Of a stretch of DNA of 64,000 nucleotides, positions 1 through 11,169 are shown in pieces. The stretch spans positions 310,001 to 374,000 of the forward strand of contig OZ025798.1 in assembly GCA_964019425.1 (NCBI GenBank), given 5' to 3'. Every line of letters starts with the position of its first letter. The first letter of the stretch is position 1. The stretch comes from Flectonema sp. DT1601. Its lineage: Eukaryota > Euglenozoa > Diplonemea > Diplonemida > Diplonemidae. The notes below the pieces were generated by a model. It did no database searches and was not told the origin of the DNA. It saw only the letters and a program-made list of their open reading frames with translations. The position numbers were made by a program, and so were the translations under genes.

Positions 1-1787
1 AGTCGCTTAGCGATGTCGAGTTCACTGCAGCTGTGAGAAACTTTTGTCGACATACTTCGTAGGGATAGAAATAGTGAGTCTGTGTAGTTAGAAGTGAAGG
101 AAGTTGACGAACCGTTTTGAGTAGCCCGTCGCAAACCAGAGCAAAGCTCGCGAAGGCCGTCGATCATTGCTCCCCAGGCTGATTTTAGAATCATAGCTTC
201 TGGACTGTTGGACAGTTCTCGAAATAATGATTTCTTTCGACGACGCTTTGACGTCGGTGATATCAGACTTCCCAACATGAATGAACCTTGATTACTATCA
301 GGAAAGGAAGTATCCTTTACAAAGGACTCTACTCTGCTACTCGGACGTCTGTTGTTCAGATGACTAACATCGTCACCGTCATCGAATACATTTGCTTCCT
401 CTACGTCTGAACTATCATTTTGCTGTTTCGGTAAATCTTCTTCGCACACACCGCTGTGTGTGCTTCTGCGTCGAAAACTTCTTTCAGCTTCAGACCAATG
501 AGTACTTTTTCTTTTGAAATCACTGTACTCTAATTCATAACTTTTTGCCCCACCTAAAGGGTCTCCTGGAAAGTAACAGCTGCCGTAGCGAGGACGAGGT
601 GGGATTGCTGCCGAACCTTCCGGAGGCATTTGCTCTGCGAAATTATTATCAACGCGAAACCTATCACACAGTAGTCTAATGAAGCCGAGGATCTTACGGA
701 TGTTAGCCCAGGGTAGATTTATAGTTGTTGGAACTGCTTTCATTTTTAAGACTAAATCCGTAAATTGTAAATGCACCTTAGAAGTAGGTGGGTATAACAC
801 CCCATCAATAACAGTTTGTATGTAACCAATAGAAGGTGTATTACAACGTGGTGGTAGAATTAGTATTATTTTGCTGCTGACATCGTCTCTGAATGAGATT
901 TCTTCTGCTGCTGATAGAGGCAAGAATTCAAATTCATTTTCAGAGTTGTCAATGAAGTCGAGTCGTCTTCGTGGTTTATAAAGCGGACCTGAGACAGTTA
1001 TCGTAGCAACAGCAGCAGCGATGGTTGCTTCCCTCGAAGATTTGAAAATTCGGATTCTGATGTTGCTTGTTGTTACTTTAACAGATACAATTCCGATTAT
1101 CCCTAACGTCGCTGACAAAATAGAATTCATTGCGACAGAACATTGCTGTTCATCATCTGTCTTACGCCTGCTGACAATTTCCCAATATTTTCCAAAGGCT
1201 GTTTCAGCAGGGGGGCAGTCTCTGACGATATGTTCTTCTATTGAGTTAACAATGTCGGTAATCAGGTCGTGTCTCCAATCAAGTTTTGCTTGACGCTCTC
1301 TCAAAGATCGAGACTGAGCAGGTGTTAAAAAAGCTGCCGTAGATTTCATATGAGGAATATAAGATGTAATCGCTATGTCATGTTTCTCCATGTCGTGTCG
1401 TTCTCGAAGCTCAATTTTCTTTTTTAGCTTTTCATTTTTTTTTTGTATCTTTGGAAGTGAATCTCTTACAAATCTAAGAATCCAAACAGCGTTTGTTAAC
1501 ACATCAGTTGATGCCTGACCTGTTATTTTGTTTGCTATTTGGAGTAGTTTTGCTGTTACATTTTCTTTTGGTTCATGCTCTTCTTCAGATTCCACCGACG
1601 GAACCAAATCAAAAGAATTAGTTGGGCTGTTTAGTCGTTGTGAGTTTCTCGGTGATTTCAACTTTCTCATAGATTTTTTTCGTTTTGTGCTACCTCCTGT
1701 GCTGTCGGATAAAAAGCTGCAAAAAGCTCGTATCTTACCCCTGCTGGCTAAAATTTTGGATGAGTCTTCTATTTGATTCTCCTTCAT
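1..1787 (-). CDS. unrecognised protein, 5' part (runs off window)
   Basis: An uninterrupted frame of 595 codons runs from an ATG at 1787 to the window edge, so the C-terminus is missing. I do not recognise the family. The start (MKENQIEDSSKI) is followed by a basic, Ser-rich region, then a charged helical stretch near residues 105-135 (KIQKKNEKLKKKIELRERHD) that could be a short coiled coil. Further on come a mixed globular part and an acidic and Arg/Ser-rich region (around residues 430-520). The ATG is supported by an AG acceptor after CTATTTTTCACATTTAG at 1818, leaving a 30-nt leader that begins with a run of 11 A. No signal peptide or membrane segment is seen. That it is a gene is fairly sure. 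Its function is unknown. Confidence 0.75.
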   Translation of the reverse strand, partial: MKENQIEDSSKILASRGKIRAFCSFLSDSTGGSTKRKKSMRKLKSPRNSQRLNSPTNSFDLVPSVESEEEHEPKENVTAKLLQIANKITGQASTDVLTNAVWILRFVRDSLPKIQKKNEKLKKKIELRERHDMEKHDIAITSYIPHMKSTAAFLTPAQSRSLRERQAKLDWRHDLITDIVNSIEEHIVRDCPPAETAFGKYWEIVSRRKTDDEQQCSVAMNSILSATLGIIGIVSVKVTTSNIRIRIFKSSREATIAAAVATITVSGPLYKPRRRLDFIDNSENEFEFLPLSAAEEISFRDDVSSKIILILPPRCNTPSIGYIQTVIDGVLYPPTSKVHLQFTDLVLKMKAVPTTINLPWANIRKILGFIRLLCDRFRVDNNFAEQMPPEGSAAIPPRPRYGSCYFPGDPLGGAKSYELEYSDFKRKSTHWSEAERSFRRRSTHSGVCEEDLPKQQNDSSDVEEANVFDDGDDVSHLNNRRPSSRVESFVKDTSFPDSNQGSFMLGSLISPTSKRRRKKSLFRELSNSPEAMILKSAWGAMIDGLRELCSGLRRATQNGSSTSFTSNYTDSLFLSLRSMSTKVSHSCSELDIAKR

Positions 1788-1806
1788 TATTATTTTTGTT
1801 GTTGAA

Positions 1807-1860
1807 TTTTTTTTTTTTCTAAATGTGAAAAATAGTTTTGATGAAATTACTTAACTGAAC
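1807..1860 (-). promoter_or_regulatory. splice acceptor and A-run leader of the first gene
   Basis: On the minus strand a T-rich stretch ends in CACATTTAG, and 11 A follow at once, then CAACAACAAAAATA before the ATG. It has the pattern expected for a trans-splice (or 5'UTR intron) acceptor. The A-run directly after the acceptor recurs in the PDZ-like gene at 32070-32114. Confidence 0.5.
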
Positions 1861-2088
1861 TATAACATCATCCACGTGAGATCGTTCTTCACCAACATCT
1901 GAACAGAATGAAAGTACAGCTGTGTAACTTATCAAGTAAAGGGAAAAAAAAAATTGTTCCAACGGATTCGGAGAAGAAACTATTCAGATTGAAAAGCCGT
2001 TATTTCTTATGATCATGATTTTATATTTTTTCGCGACAGGATTCCGTCCGCGTTCAATAAAATATAATAAGGCTAATTTGAATGGTTT

Positions 2089-2119
<31 letters not shown>

Positions 2120-2740
2120 AGGATCTTCATGACAACACACGTTTTGTGTTTTTTGAACTTTCACGAAGAAAAGAAAAAAAAAAAGAACGGAAGAAAAAAA
2201 AAAAAAAATTATTCCCTGGAGAAAAAACAAGAAAGTGCGCATCACAACGGTGACTGTTACTCAGCAGAGTCTTATTTTGTTAGTGAGGATATAATTGAGT
2301 CGAAGATCAAGCGACAATGGACACCAAAATTGGGGGTGAACGAATAAACTAAAGAAGTTGAATGGAGTATACTATACCTACTCAATCCTTATTAATTTCA
2401 CATTGGTCAACACAGAATTGGGAAGGGAGAACTTAAAAAAACAAAACAACAAAATAAAAATAAAAAAAAAAGAAAATTATATATAAACACACAAAACCAG
2501 AAATCAAATCACACGGAAAAAAACTCCACAACGAATTGAAAAAAAATTACGACACGCTTTTTTTTTTTTTTTTTTTTTAAATAAAGGTAATACTCAGGTA
2601 TCTTAGTTTTAATATTTTTTTCATCTGTTTGAACAATAATGAAGTCTTCTACTTGATTATCAGGTGGGGGTTTCCCTTTCAAATAAGAAGAGATATAACA
2701 ATAATCCCTCAGAGGGAAAAAGTGATTTAGAGATGTTTTC
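1861..2740. other. intergenic, A/T-run rich, no gene seen
   Basis: The stretch between the small Cys/His-rich gene and the first gene holds long T and A runs (for example 2085-2107, 2201-2208 and 2560-2578). The short frames across it are low-complexity Lys/Phe translations. It should contain the 3' UTR of the small gene. I see no conserved gene or RNA. Confidence 0.5.
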
Positions 2741-3139
2741 TTACCAACGACGGTGTCTTCTGAACCTGCCCACTGGTGGTCCAATGTGACGGCGGTGATG
2801 GTGGTGATGATGATGCCTACCGTTACCACTAAGAAGACAGCAGCACATCATAGCTGCACATGCACCAAGACATCCTGCGGCTACGGCATCTCCATCGTTG
2901 TTCTCTTTCACAATAACTGTCTCACGCACAACTGGATTTGGAGCTAAAGCAGCAGGTGGTCCGTAAGTCACAATTTGTGGTTGCGGTGTAGTAGTTCCAT
3001 AGCTTGTCGGTGCTCCCATCGTCTGCACTGGCGGGTAAGCTGCTGTTACATTTGGTGGAACACCAGTTGCTGTACCCGGCGCTGGGTATCCTCCAACAGC
3101 TGCTGGTGGAGCCGATGGAACTGGCTCATAACCTGACAT
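2741..3139 (-). CDS. small PSAPP/Pro-rich protein with Cys cluster and His tract
   Basis: 132-residue protein starting MSGYEPVPSAPPAAVGGYPA. The first 70 residues are Pro/Gly/Ala/Thr-rich with YPP-type motifs, including a PSAP motif of the kind that binds ESCRT-I (known for other proteins, inferred here). A short hydrophobic Cys cluster (AGCLGACAAMMCCCLL) resembles CYSTM-type tails that sit in membranes. It is followed by seven consecutive His and an Arg-rich C-terminus. The frame is open upstream, but those codons translate a pyrimidine tract ending in AAG, so the start at 3139 is preferred. The 5' third of this gene was copied to 10951-11169, where it is cut off. Exact role unknown; a membrane-anchored adaptor is one possibility. 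Confidence 0.7.
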   Translation of the reverse strand: MSGYEPVPSAPPAAVGGYPAPGTATGVPPNVTAAYPPVQTMGAPTSYGTTTPQPQIVTYGPPAALAPNPVVRETVIVKENNDGDAVAAGCLGACAAMMCCCLLSGNGRHHHHHHHRRHIGPPVGRFRRHRRW

Positions 3140-4290
3140 TTTTATTGCTTTTGATCTTAAAAATAATAAACAAACATAAAGACGACACACACATAGATGT
3201 TAGATGACGAACTCTTTAAAGCGACCTGCTTCACATATTCTTTGTAGAGTTCCCTGACCATAAAAGAAAATAACTAACCAAAGCTACACAAAAAATTAAT
3301 ACTTTAATGTTTTCCTAAGACTTAAGGTTCTCGTCGTGTAAAGAAAACAAAAAAAAAAAAAAAACTCAAAAAACAGTTTTAAAAGTTAAAAAGGAAAAGA
3401 AAAAAGAGAGAGATAACTAACGATAAATCACTTTTTCTTGTGGCTGAAAAAACTGCGAAACGAAGCATGTCCATCTCAGGAAATTGTTCCTCGTATTGTT
3501 ATACTATGTGTCACAGTGTTTATAGCAGTGAAAATCTGATAGGCAAGCAGGAAGAATAAAACGAAGAGAAAGGGAGGGGAGAAAAAAAAAGTAAGGACGG
3601 TTTTTAAAAAAAAAACATACCGTGAAAACTTTTTTTTTTTAATTTTTATTAAATTTCTTAAAGTCTCTTACATCAAGTCATAGAATAACTAAAAGGCGGT
3701 TGAAGTGAAAAATAATGCGAAATCCAAAAAATCTCACATTTTTTTTTCATAAGTCGCTCCTTTTTAACAGATTCGCACTTGGTATATTGGGTATGTGGAT
3801 GGTATATTTCAAGTTTTTATCAGATTCCCAGATTTCAGTTAGCAAAAGCAGCCAATTTTATTTATTTTAATTTCCTGCCGTGAGTGTCGCCTGCGGCGTT
3901 CATTTTTTAAGAGCTGTCTGCAACCCACCCTCACGACAGGAAAGTGTAATAATACATGAGGTCAAGAGAAACTATTTTCTTTTTTTCCCGTTCTTTTTTT
4001 TGTTAAAAAAGAGTTTCAAAAGAGCAATCGTAAGTAGGATGTCCCTACGAAGAAAAAGAAGAAGAAAAAACAGAGAGAGTGCAGGGTAATTTCCCCTTAA
4101 CTCCAATGACACTGAACTACCATCAGACGTGGAAAGTGCTGGAAGTTAATTCAGACCATCCGAAAGGTATATTTCAGTCAACGAATATAAGGATTTAACG
4201 AAAACGGGGAAAAGGTAAAAAAAAAAAGCTGTAATTCCACATCTCAATGAAGAGTATGAAGAATGCTCTGTGCTGCTAAAAAGTATACAT
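3140..4290. other. intergenic between small Cys/His-rich gene and Cys-rich gene (copy A)
   Basis: No supported gene. It is A/T-rich with homopolymer runs and includes the splice acceptor of the small gene near 3160. The whole stretch is repeated almost exactly at 11170-12319. Short frames at 3880-4089 and 4146-4334 are preserved in the copy only because the copy is recent, so that is not evidence of coding. Confidence 0.5.
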
Positions 4291-7200
4291 CTACACACGG
4301 CACTCATCATGTTGCAGGCTTTCACATTTCTCAAACGTCAGTAGCTCACCGTCGGTTTGCACAGTTTGCTGTCTTCTCTTGTGGAGGACAACTCCAGCGA
4401 TAACCATTCCTCCAACGCAAAGAGCTGATATAAGAGAAAGAGCAATGAGAAGACCGTTGTTGTTACTACTGGAGTCTTTAGGAGTGCTGGTTAGTTCTCC
4501 AGCTGCCATCCCCTCACCAATTGGTTCCATGATTAAAGTGTTTCCATCACTGTTATCTCTGAGTGGTCCAGTTCCAGACTTTGACTGGTCAACAGCAACG
4601 TTCAGTTTTTTCTCACCGAGATCTACTACACTCTGGTCATTGTCAGTAATTTCAAATTCAACAAACGCTCCTTCATTCAATGACTTCAGCTCACTGACAG
4701 ACCCAGCACCAAGAGTTGAGACACTTCTACTCACTGGCTCATCAATAAGAGGTTCCTCAGTCTCTTCCTTGTACAGTTCCATGTTCCATGATGGTGGGAT
4801 CTTAGTTCCCCACCTCTCACGCATTTCCATTGGCGGAACAACATCATCCTTCATTAGACCTCCAAGGAAGTTGATACGTAATCCTTCTGGTTTCATACCC
4901 TTCACAATCATAAGGATCGTCGTTCTCAGTTTTCTGAGGAACTTCTTTGGGTTTTCTTTAATCTTTCCGAACGATCCCTTGAATGAGAGTCGTAGTGCCT
5001 TACTGTGCTTCTTCTGTTCTCTAACTGGTTCATCAATGACTTCTACTGTGCAGTGGAGACCCTTGGAGTTGCAGCAGTATTCCTTGTCCTCGTCGGTGAG
5101 AAGCTCGGAACCAGCTCTGCAGTCAAAGTCACAACCGACGTATTGTTCATCACAGCACCACTTTCTCTGGGCAGGTTCCCATTCAGACAATGCTCTGCTG
5201 TCGCCGTAGCAGTCGTACTTATCGGCAGCGCATTCGACTTCTTCAATGAGACAGCACATCTTTCTCGTTTCCTCACTCCACTTGGAGCGCACTTCTTTCT
5301 TGGCCTGACACATTTCTCTCTTCTCTTTGAAATCATCAGTCTCATCAACTACCATACGGCATCTCATTCCTTTAGCTGAGCAACACCATTCGGACTGGTC
5401 TTCTGTCCATGCGCTTACGGTTTCTGAGTTCCACTCGCAATCAAAGATGTCGACATCTGTTGGGCAACCGACCTGGAAGTTCTTACAGCAGTAGGCAGAC
5501 TTCTTTTCATCCCACATGTAGTCAACAACTGAAGTCTGAAGTAACCCTTCAGCATTCTTCATAATCTCAAGTGAGTCTTCTGGTACACTGCAGTCATATG
5601 GAGCAACAGGACATGCAACTTTCTTCTCCTCGCAGCACCACTTTCGCTGAGCGTAACCCCATCCTCTTGGATCGTCCTTGCAGTCAAACTGATCCTGGTC
5701 GTCCTTACAGTAACGCCCAGTCATCTCACAGCAGTACTTCTGTTGCTTAACTGAAGGAGACTTAACAAATCCATAGCAGCTGAAAGTCTCACAGCCGAGG
5801 TTCTTCCACTGGGATACAGCTTCTGCCATACACTGCGGCTTGTCTTCAATCTTCTTACAAGCTGGCCTGCATTCCTCAGTACAAACCTTCTCACCGTTGG
5901 AGCACTTGCACATTTGTTGGCAGCCGGTGCAAGCGTATCCTTCCTTACACATTCCACCAGGAGCACAAAGAATAGCGTCATCACTTAGGCCACAATCACC
6001 CGGTACTGGCTTTGGTTCCACGCACGCGATTTTCCCTTCATCAATGATGCAAACTTCTTCATCTCCACAAGATGACGGAGTGCAACGAACCGTTTTCATG
6101 CACCTCCACTCGTTGGTATCTTTTCTACACATTGTGCCCTTTGGACAGTCAGAGCTGCGGTCCATCTCCGCCCACATGGAAGGTCCGTCAATGCGACAAA
6201 CCTCACCCTCAGAAAGGAATGGTTTCCTGCAAGTACCTGAAGCATCAGCAATCATTGGAGGAGTTACACACTTTAAGTCACCCTCACAAATACTGTAGTA
6301 ACATGGAACAGTGTACCCACCACATGATTCACTCTCCTTGGCTCTTGGAACGCACACCATTTCCTTGCTGCACCCGTATTTCTTAGTCGGATTTCTGGCA
6401 GCGCGACAGAACTCGTTTTCTTCACAGTCGTCGTTTGATTTGCATCCCTTCTTGATCTTCTTACAGGTACCCATACAGTCAGTCATCCCATTGTCACACT
6501 TTGTTTCACATTCGAAACCGTTAGGACAAGGGACACCAGCGAATCCACCGCATTCCTTCTCCTTCTCGCATGACATTTCTGTGCAGGAGAACATTCCCTT
6601 CTCACAGACGCAGGAGTTGCAATCCTTCTGCTTTGTGTCACCCTTCTTGCACTCACACACCGTTAGTGTACATACAGAGAATTGTCCGTTCGAACAGCTG
6701 CAGGTGTTGCAGTCAACTTCCATAACTTCCCCATCCATACATTTAATGGTTGGCTTAACAGGAGCTGGAGCTGGAGCTGGGCAGTTCACTTTCTTGTTTT
6801 CGCAACACCACTTCGACTTTTCGGAAGTCCAAACTTCTCTGGTGCGGCAGTTGTAAGCACATTCAGCTCCAAAATCTTTGTTTTCAACGCAATCCATTCC
6901 AGCTTCACATGTAGTTGATGCACAGGTTGGAGGGTCAATTGGAACACAAACAGGTCCCTTAGTTGGATGATCCTTGCAGTTTGTGGTTGCAATACAAAAT
7001 GTTGTCGCACAACTTGGTTTTTGTGGAACACATTTCGCTCCGGTTTTTGGGTTTTCTTCGCAGCCACCAGCGCATCTCAGTACAGAGCAAGTTGGCAATG
7101 AATTAAGTGGAACACACTTAGCACCAGAAATAGGATCTTCTTCACATCTACTGTCAGCAGTACAAATCATTGTAGCACATGTGGGAAGGGCAGCCTTTTC

Positions 7201-7470
7201 ACAAACACCCATGCAGTCGGATACCTTTGGGCCACACTTCTTGACACAATCGTATCCGATGTCACACTGCATCCCAGCAATGCCACCACATTGCTGTTTG
7301 TTTTTTACACAGACACCGTCGCAGTGGGTTGTAGTCTTGCAGGCAGATGTGTCGCAGTGAAACTCAGCAGGGCATCTGAGTGATGCAGTTCCTCCACACA
7401 TTTGTGCAGGTGCTGGTGGGGCATTTTGGGCTGATGCCACAGCGAGCATCAACATTACAACAGATTTCAT
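4291..7470 (-). CDS. large Cys-rich type I surface protein, copy A
   Basis: 1059 residues. A signal peptide (MKSVVMLMLAVASAQ) is followed by two CGG...C modules (about residues 25-95), then several CxxxxC repeats of the TCATMICTADSRCEEDP type. At least seven modules have a W...WCC...C pattern, one near residue 220 and the rest about 570-860. Next come a basic and acidic juxtamembrane region, one membrane helix near residues 1006-1030 (LLIALSLISALCVGGMVIAG) and a cytoplasmic tail of about 30 residues. This predicts a disulfide-rich ectodomain on the cell surface. Ligand and role are unknown. The leader is 14 nt after a CAG acceptor at 7485. The copy at 12320-15499 differs at residue 17 (Ala here, Val there). 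The mucin- or agglutinin-like Cys modules have no single clear family that I can name. Confidence 0.85.
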   Translation of the reverse strand: MKSVVMLMLAVASAQNAPPAPAQMCGGTASLRCPAEFHCDTSACKTTTHCDGVCVKNKQQCGGIAGMQCDIGYDCVKKCGPKVSDCMGVCEKAALPTCATMICTADSRCEEDPISGAKCVPLNSLPTCSVLRCAGGCEENPKTGAKCVPQKPSCATTFCIATTNCKDHPTKGPVCVPIDPPTCASTTCEAGMDCVENKDFGAECAYNCRTREVWTSEKSKWCCENKKVNCPAPAPAPVKPTIKCMDGEVMEVDCNTCSCSNGQFSVCTLTVCECKKGDTKQKDCNSCVCEKGMFSCTEMSCEKEKECGGFAGVPCPNGFECETKCDNGMTDCMGTCKKIKKGCKSNDDCEENEFCRAARNPTKKYGCSKEMVCVPRAKESESCGGYTVPCYYSICEGDLKCVTPPMIADASGTCRKPFLSEGEVCRIDGPSMWAEMDRSSDCPKGTMCRKDTNEWRCMKTVRCTPSSCGDEEVCIIDEGKIACVEPKPVPGDCGLSDDAILCAPGGMCKEGYACTGCQQMCKCSNGEKVCTEECRPACKKIEDKPQCMAEAVSQWKNLGCETFSCYGFVKSPSVKQQKYCCEMTGRYCKDDQDQFDCKDDPRGWGYAQRKWCCEEKKVACPVAPYDCSVPEDSLEIMKNAEGLLQTSVVDYMWDEKKSAYCCKNFQVGCPTDVDIFDCEWNSETVSAWTEDQSEWCCSAKGMRCRMVVDETDDFKEKREMCQAKKEVRSKWSEETRKMCCLIEEVECAADKYDCYGDSRALSEWEPAQRKWCCDEQYVGCDFDCRAGSELLTDEDKEYCCNSKGLHCTVEVIDEPVREQKKHSKALRLSFKGSFGKIKENPKKFLRKLRTTILMIVKGMKPEGLRINFLGGLMKDDVVPPMEMRERWGTKIPPSWNMELYKEETEEPLIDEPVSRSVSTLGAGSVSELKSLNEGAFVEFEITDNDQSVVDLGEKKLNVAVDQSKSGTGPLRDNSDGNTLIMEPIGEGMAAGELTSTPKDSSSNNNGLLIALSLISALCVGGMVIAGVVLHKRRQQTVQTDGELLTFEKCESLQHDECRV

Positions 7471-7534
7471 TGTGTGTGTTTGGTCTGATTGGTTGAAAGG
7501 TTTAACATGTTTCCTATTACAACTACTACTATAC

Positions 7535-8409
7535 TATACTAATGGCTGTCTACGTTACCTATACTAATGGCTGTCTACGTTACCTATACTAATGGCTGTC
7601 TACGTTACCTATACTAATGGCTGTCTACGTTACCTATACTAATGGCTGTCTACGTTACCTATACTAATGGCTGTCTACGTTACCTATACTAATGGCTGTC
7701 TACGTTACCTATACTAATGGCTGTCTACGTTACCCATACTAATGGCTGTCTACGTTACCTATACTAATGGCTGTCTACGTTACCTATACTAATGGCTGTC
7801 TACGTTACCTATACTAATGGCTGTCTACGTTACCTATACTAATGGCTGTCTACGTTACCTATACTAATGGCTGTCTACGTTACCTATACTAATGGCTGTC
7901 TACGTTACCTATACTAATGGCTGTCTACGTTACCTATACTAATGGCTGTCTACGTTACCTATACTAATGGCTGTCTACGTTACCCATACTAATGGCTGTC
8001 TACGTTACCTATACTAATGGCTGTCTACGTTACCTATACTAATGGCTGTCTACGTTACCTATACTAATGGCTGTCTACGTTACCTATACTAATGGCTGTC
8101 TACGTTACCTATACTAATGGCTGTCTACGTTACCTATACTAATGGCTGTCTACGTTACCTATACTAATGGCTGTCTACGTTACCCATACTAATGGCTGTC
8201 TACGTTACCTATACTAATGGCTGTCTACGTTACCTATACTAATGGCTGTCTACGTTACCTATACTAATGGCTGTCTACGTTACCTATACTAATGGCTGTC
8301 TACGTTACCCATACTAATGGCTGTCTACGTTACCTATACTAATGGCTGTCTACGTTACCTATACTAATGGCTGTCTACGTTACCTATACTAATGGCTGTC
8401 TACGTTACC
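7535..8409. repeat. 25-bp minisatellite, 35 units (copy A)
   Basis: Exactly 875 bp, or 35 perfect-length units of 25 bp. Each reads TATACTAATGGC followed by TGTCTACGTTACC. The only variant seen is C for T at the first base of units 9, 19, 27 and 32. The array lies 50 bp upstream of the splice acceptor of the Cys-rich gene. There are no spacers and no changing segments, so it is a tandem repeat and not a CRISPR array. Confidence 0.98.
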
Positions 8410-8414
8410 TGTTA

Positions 8415-8714
8415 TCAATTGGAAAGACTAATAAAAAGACAAAAGTATTTAAGACATAAGCAACCTTCAATCCATAAAGAGAGGGCCAGGCGACCCCATT
8501 GCGTATTTAAACCATTCAAAAAAATACCAACAGCCTGCAGGTTGCCGACACCGAAAGTATGATGGAAAAGTTTAAGAAAAAGAAAAAAAAGAAAAAAAAA
8601 GAATTCATTAATCGGTAAAAGGAGGAGAGCTATGTAGTCTCGTTCTGTAAAGGGGACACTCACTAACATGCCCTCAGGTTTAAGTACATCACTCCAAAAG
8701 GTTAGGAACAACAT
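8415..8714 (-). pseudogene. possible methyltransferase-like relic (copy A)
   Basis: A short frame begins MLFLTFWSDVLKPEGMLVSV and continues with PFTERDYIALLLLP. This resembles the LkPgG-hhSvtF strand of class I methyltransferases of the EFM/METTL13 type. It then runs into a T-run and loses similarity. No motif I SAM-binding site, splice acceptor or preceding exons were found, so it is at most a fragment. An identical piece is in copy B at 15919-16221. The resemblance covers about 25 residues and could be chance. Confidence 0.25.
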
Positions 8715-9026
8715 ACTACGTAACCGCTAAGGACATCTTCGAAGCAACGACTACCACATCATGGAATATGGACTTGGTCAGCCCAGTACTACATTTGAAT
8801 CACAAGTTAAATAAAGTTAAACGATGTTCGACCAAGAATTTGAAAGAAAAAAAAGGGGCGAATGAAAAAATATCCACGCAACGATTTTCTTTTCATCTTT
8901 TTTTTTTGTTGCTGTTGTTGCTTTTTTTAATTTTTTATCTTGGAACACTTAACACAATTTACACATACAGAAAAAGGGAGATTTGATGAGGAAAATAAGT
9001 CGCCGCACAAGAAAAAGTACAGCTGG

Positions 9027-11042
9027 TAATTAGCCTTGCTATACTGTATGCAACTGGGAAAGAGAAGTATACTAAATTGAATGAACATGCAGTTAACAAG
9101 TCTGAGATCACTTAGAAGAATCTACACTGTGGTGCAGATTACTTCTGCGTAGGGGTTGTACCGGGCCATTTCGATTCGACGGGACACCGTCACCAGCACC
9201 ACCACGCGAGTTAAAGAACGACCCCAACGCTTGTTCAACCTTCGCTCTCGTTCCGTGTGAGACTTCCTCTCGAGAAGGAATATCTGCAGGGTTTAGCTTC
9301 GTGCTTACCCAGACAAGGGAGTAGGAACATTTCAAAACTAAAAGGCATTCAATCGCAGTTATCAAACACCTGTTGAGACTGTGTGAGCGAACACACATCT
9401 TCTTCCTAAAAGTACCACAAACTGTAGTGTTGTCAACCCAGATGGAAAGGTGGTCGGCCTTTGCAGTTCCTTTGAGTGTCTGTCCAAGAGCGTCTGCTTC
9501 AAGGATATTTATATGCCGGTCTTCACCAGCAGGCCATGCCGAACCAAGAATTTCCAACTCCTGTTTTCCAAACAATGACACCTCCCCATCCCTGCAATGA
9601 GGCATCCACAAACACTTCGGCAGTCCTCCCCTCTTTCTGCTCAGGCATAATTATCCTCTCCTTCTGCACAGCACCGATCCACATTTCTAATTCCCTCCTT
9701 ACTGAACGGGGCAATTTTAGTACCTGCTGTACTTGTGGGGTCCCCTTGTTTAAGTAATTTGTGACTCTGCGAAGGTACTTCAAACTAGTACTTCCCAGGT
9801 GGAACTCCAACAATGGAGCTGGCATGCAACAGGCGACCTCCTAAGGGCTCCAACTCCGATGCAGTCAATGAATCTAGGTTGGTGTTCTTGATCTTTCTCC
9901 CAATCTTGGTCCCCAAGCTCACCCTGTCTGTATGGTGATCAAAGGTGACCCCCAAGAACTCATTCTCCGGAGAGAGATCCACAGTATCACTTGGTTTCCA
10001 CGTGATGTTTGCTCAGCTGCGCATTTAACCTTCTCCTTGGGGCCGAATAACCTAATGTTATCAATCCACCAGTGAATCCCAACTTCCTCCTCCGCAAATT
10101 CTTTCTTAACGAACAGCGGGTCAACAGCAACTACCGCAGCGATGGTGTTCATCAATTCTGGGGCGTACACATGACCCATCGGAAGTACATCTTCTTCCGT
10201 CTTTGGTGCTTGAGGTACTGCTCCCCCTACTGACCCTTGCTGAGTTGTGGTACACCTCTTCTTCAGACCCTCTAATTCCTACATGATACTTTGTATTACG
10301 GCTGTCTGTTGTTGCTGATGGACCTGCTGTTGTTGATTCATACTTTGGAACAATGCTGTATTCTGGCTCTGCTGATCTTGTTGTTGCTGTTGTACAACCT
10401 GTTGCTCTTTGAATGCTTCCCACATGCCCCCGATGTTCTCAGCTTTTTCGGCGGCCTCCCCTACCCTTCTCCTCACCGATTGGGATTCCTTCTGACATTC
10501 GTTTCTCAACGAGTCGAACCTTTGCTTGGTGTCGCTTCAGAGCGTGTCCGTGCTCTGCTGCAGCGATCCCATCGCATCCTCCGCCTCGTCGTGTGTCACC
10601 AACCTATCCGATCCCCCCTTGGATATCCGCTCGAACATCCGGGCGGCGCTCTGGTTGACCAACTGCAGGCGGCTCCTTGATAGAACCCCCAGTATTACTA
10701 GACACTTATTCATCGAAAGTGTCTTGGCTGCGTCGCTTGAGATCCCGAGACACATGGCCAGTGTGCCTTGGATCAACCTCCTCGTTTCCTTGTCCGACCT
10801 CAATGTGCTTAAATCGATTGCAAAAGGGATACTTGCAATTAGCTCGTCCAAATTGATATTATCTAGCTTCTTTGGTGGTTCCTCACCCATCCTTGCCTTC
10901 CAAACCTCCACTAAGAACTCAGGGAACTCAAAATTAATACGAGTCATTCTTTAACTTAATTTAAATATAAGTTTTCTTGTGATGAAGACAGGGGTGTGAG
11001 AACAATAAAGTAAAGAAACTGTAGCTTTAGAATCGTTGGTAG
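9027..11042 (-). mobile_element. broken RT/RNase H retroelement between the duplicated blocks
   Basis: A 2.0-kb insert present once, exactly between copy A and copy B. Read on the minus strand it has a gag-like part (about 10279-10947, with a Gln-rich segment), a reverse-transcriptase part (about 9785-10200, palm motif of the IDN type) and an RNase H part (about 9108-9825, with a VDASLQGWGG motif). No long terminal repeats, integrase or tyrosine recombinase were recognised. The family is LTR-retrotransposon kin, possibly DIRS-like. It is a fossil: the frame is broken in several places and the element looks incomplete at its ends. Age cannot be set, except that it is not shared between the two block copies. 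Confidence 0.75.
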
Positions 11043-11169
11043 CCCCCATCGTCTGCACTGGCGGGTAAGCTGCTGTTACATTTGGTGGAACACCAGTTGC
11101 TGTACCCGGCGCTGGGTATCCTCCAACAGCTGCTGGTGGAGCCGATGGTACTGGCTCATAACCTGACAT
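10951..11169 (-). pseudogene. truncated copy of the small PSAPP/Cys/His-rich gene
   Basis: The first 43 residues of the gene at 2741-3139, with its 5' leader and splice acceptor, are repeated here almost unchanged (one silent change is seen). The duplication break then replaces the rest with unrelated sequence, and the frame ends after about 29 more codons. The Cys cluster, His tract and Arg tail are missing, so it should not be functional in the same way. It probably still has an active splice acceptor. Confidence 0.85.

Larger units (their letters stand above)
3013..9026. repeat. segmental duplication, copy A
   Basis: About 6.0 kb that matches 11043-16602 in the same orientation and nearly base for base. 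The left break falls inside the small Cys/His-rich gene (at the CCCATCGTC stretch). The right break falls after AAGTACAGCTGG. Main differences are the number of minisatellite units (35 here, 14 in copy B) and lengths of A/T runs. Over the 3.2-kb Cys-rich gene only a handful of bases differ, so the event is recent or the copies are being homogenised. Confidence 0.95.

Noticed and set aside
4379-7360. Long plus-strand frames opposite the Cys-rich gene (276, 181, 152 and 128 codons), repeated in copy B
   Set aside because: They are antisense shadows: Cys codons on the coding strand give few stops on the other. They have no domain or acceptor, and the match between copies is due to recent duplication.
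7535-8409. CRISPR-like regular array
   Set aside because: Units are contiguous and identical with no spacers, and the genome is eukaryotic.
10291-10954. Plus-strand frames over the gag-like part of the retroelement
   Set aside because: Antisense to the element's own coding strand; Gln-rich codons read backwards as Leu-rich.
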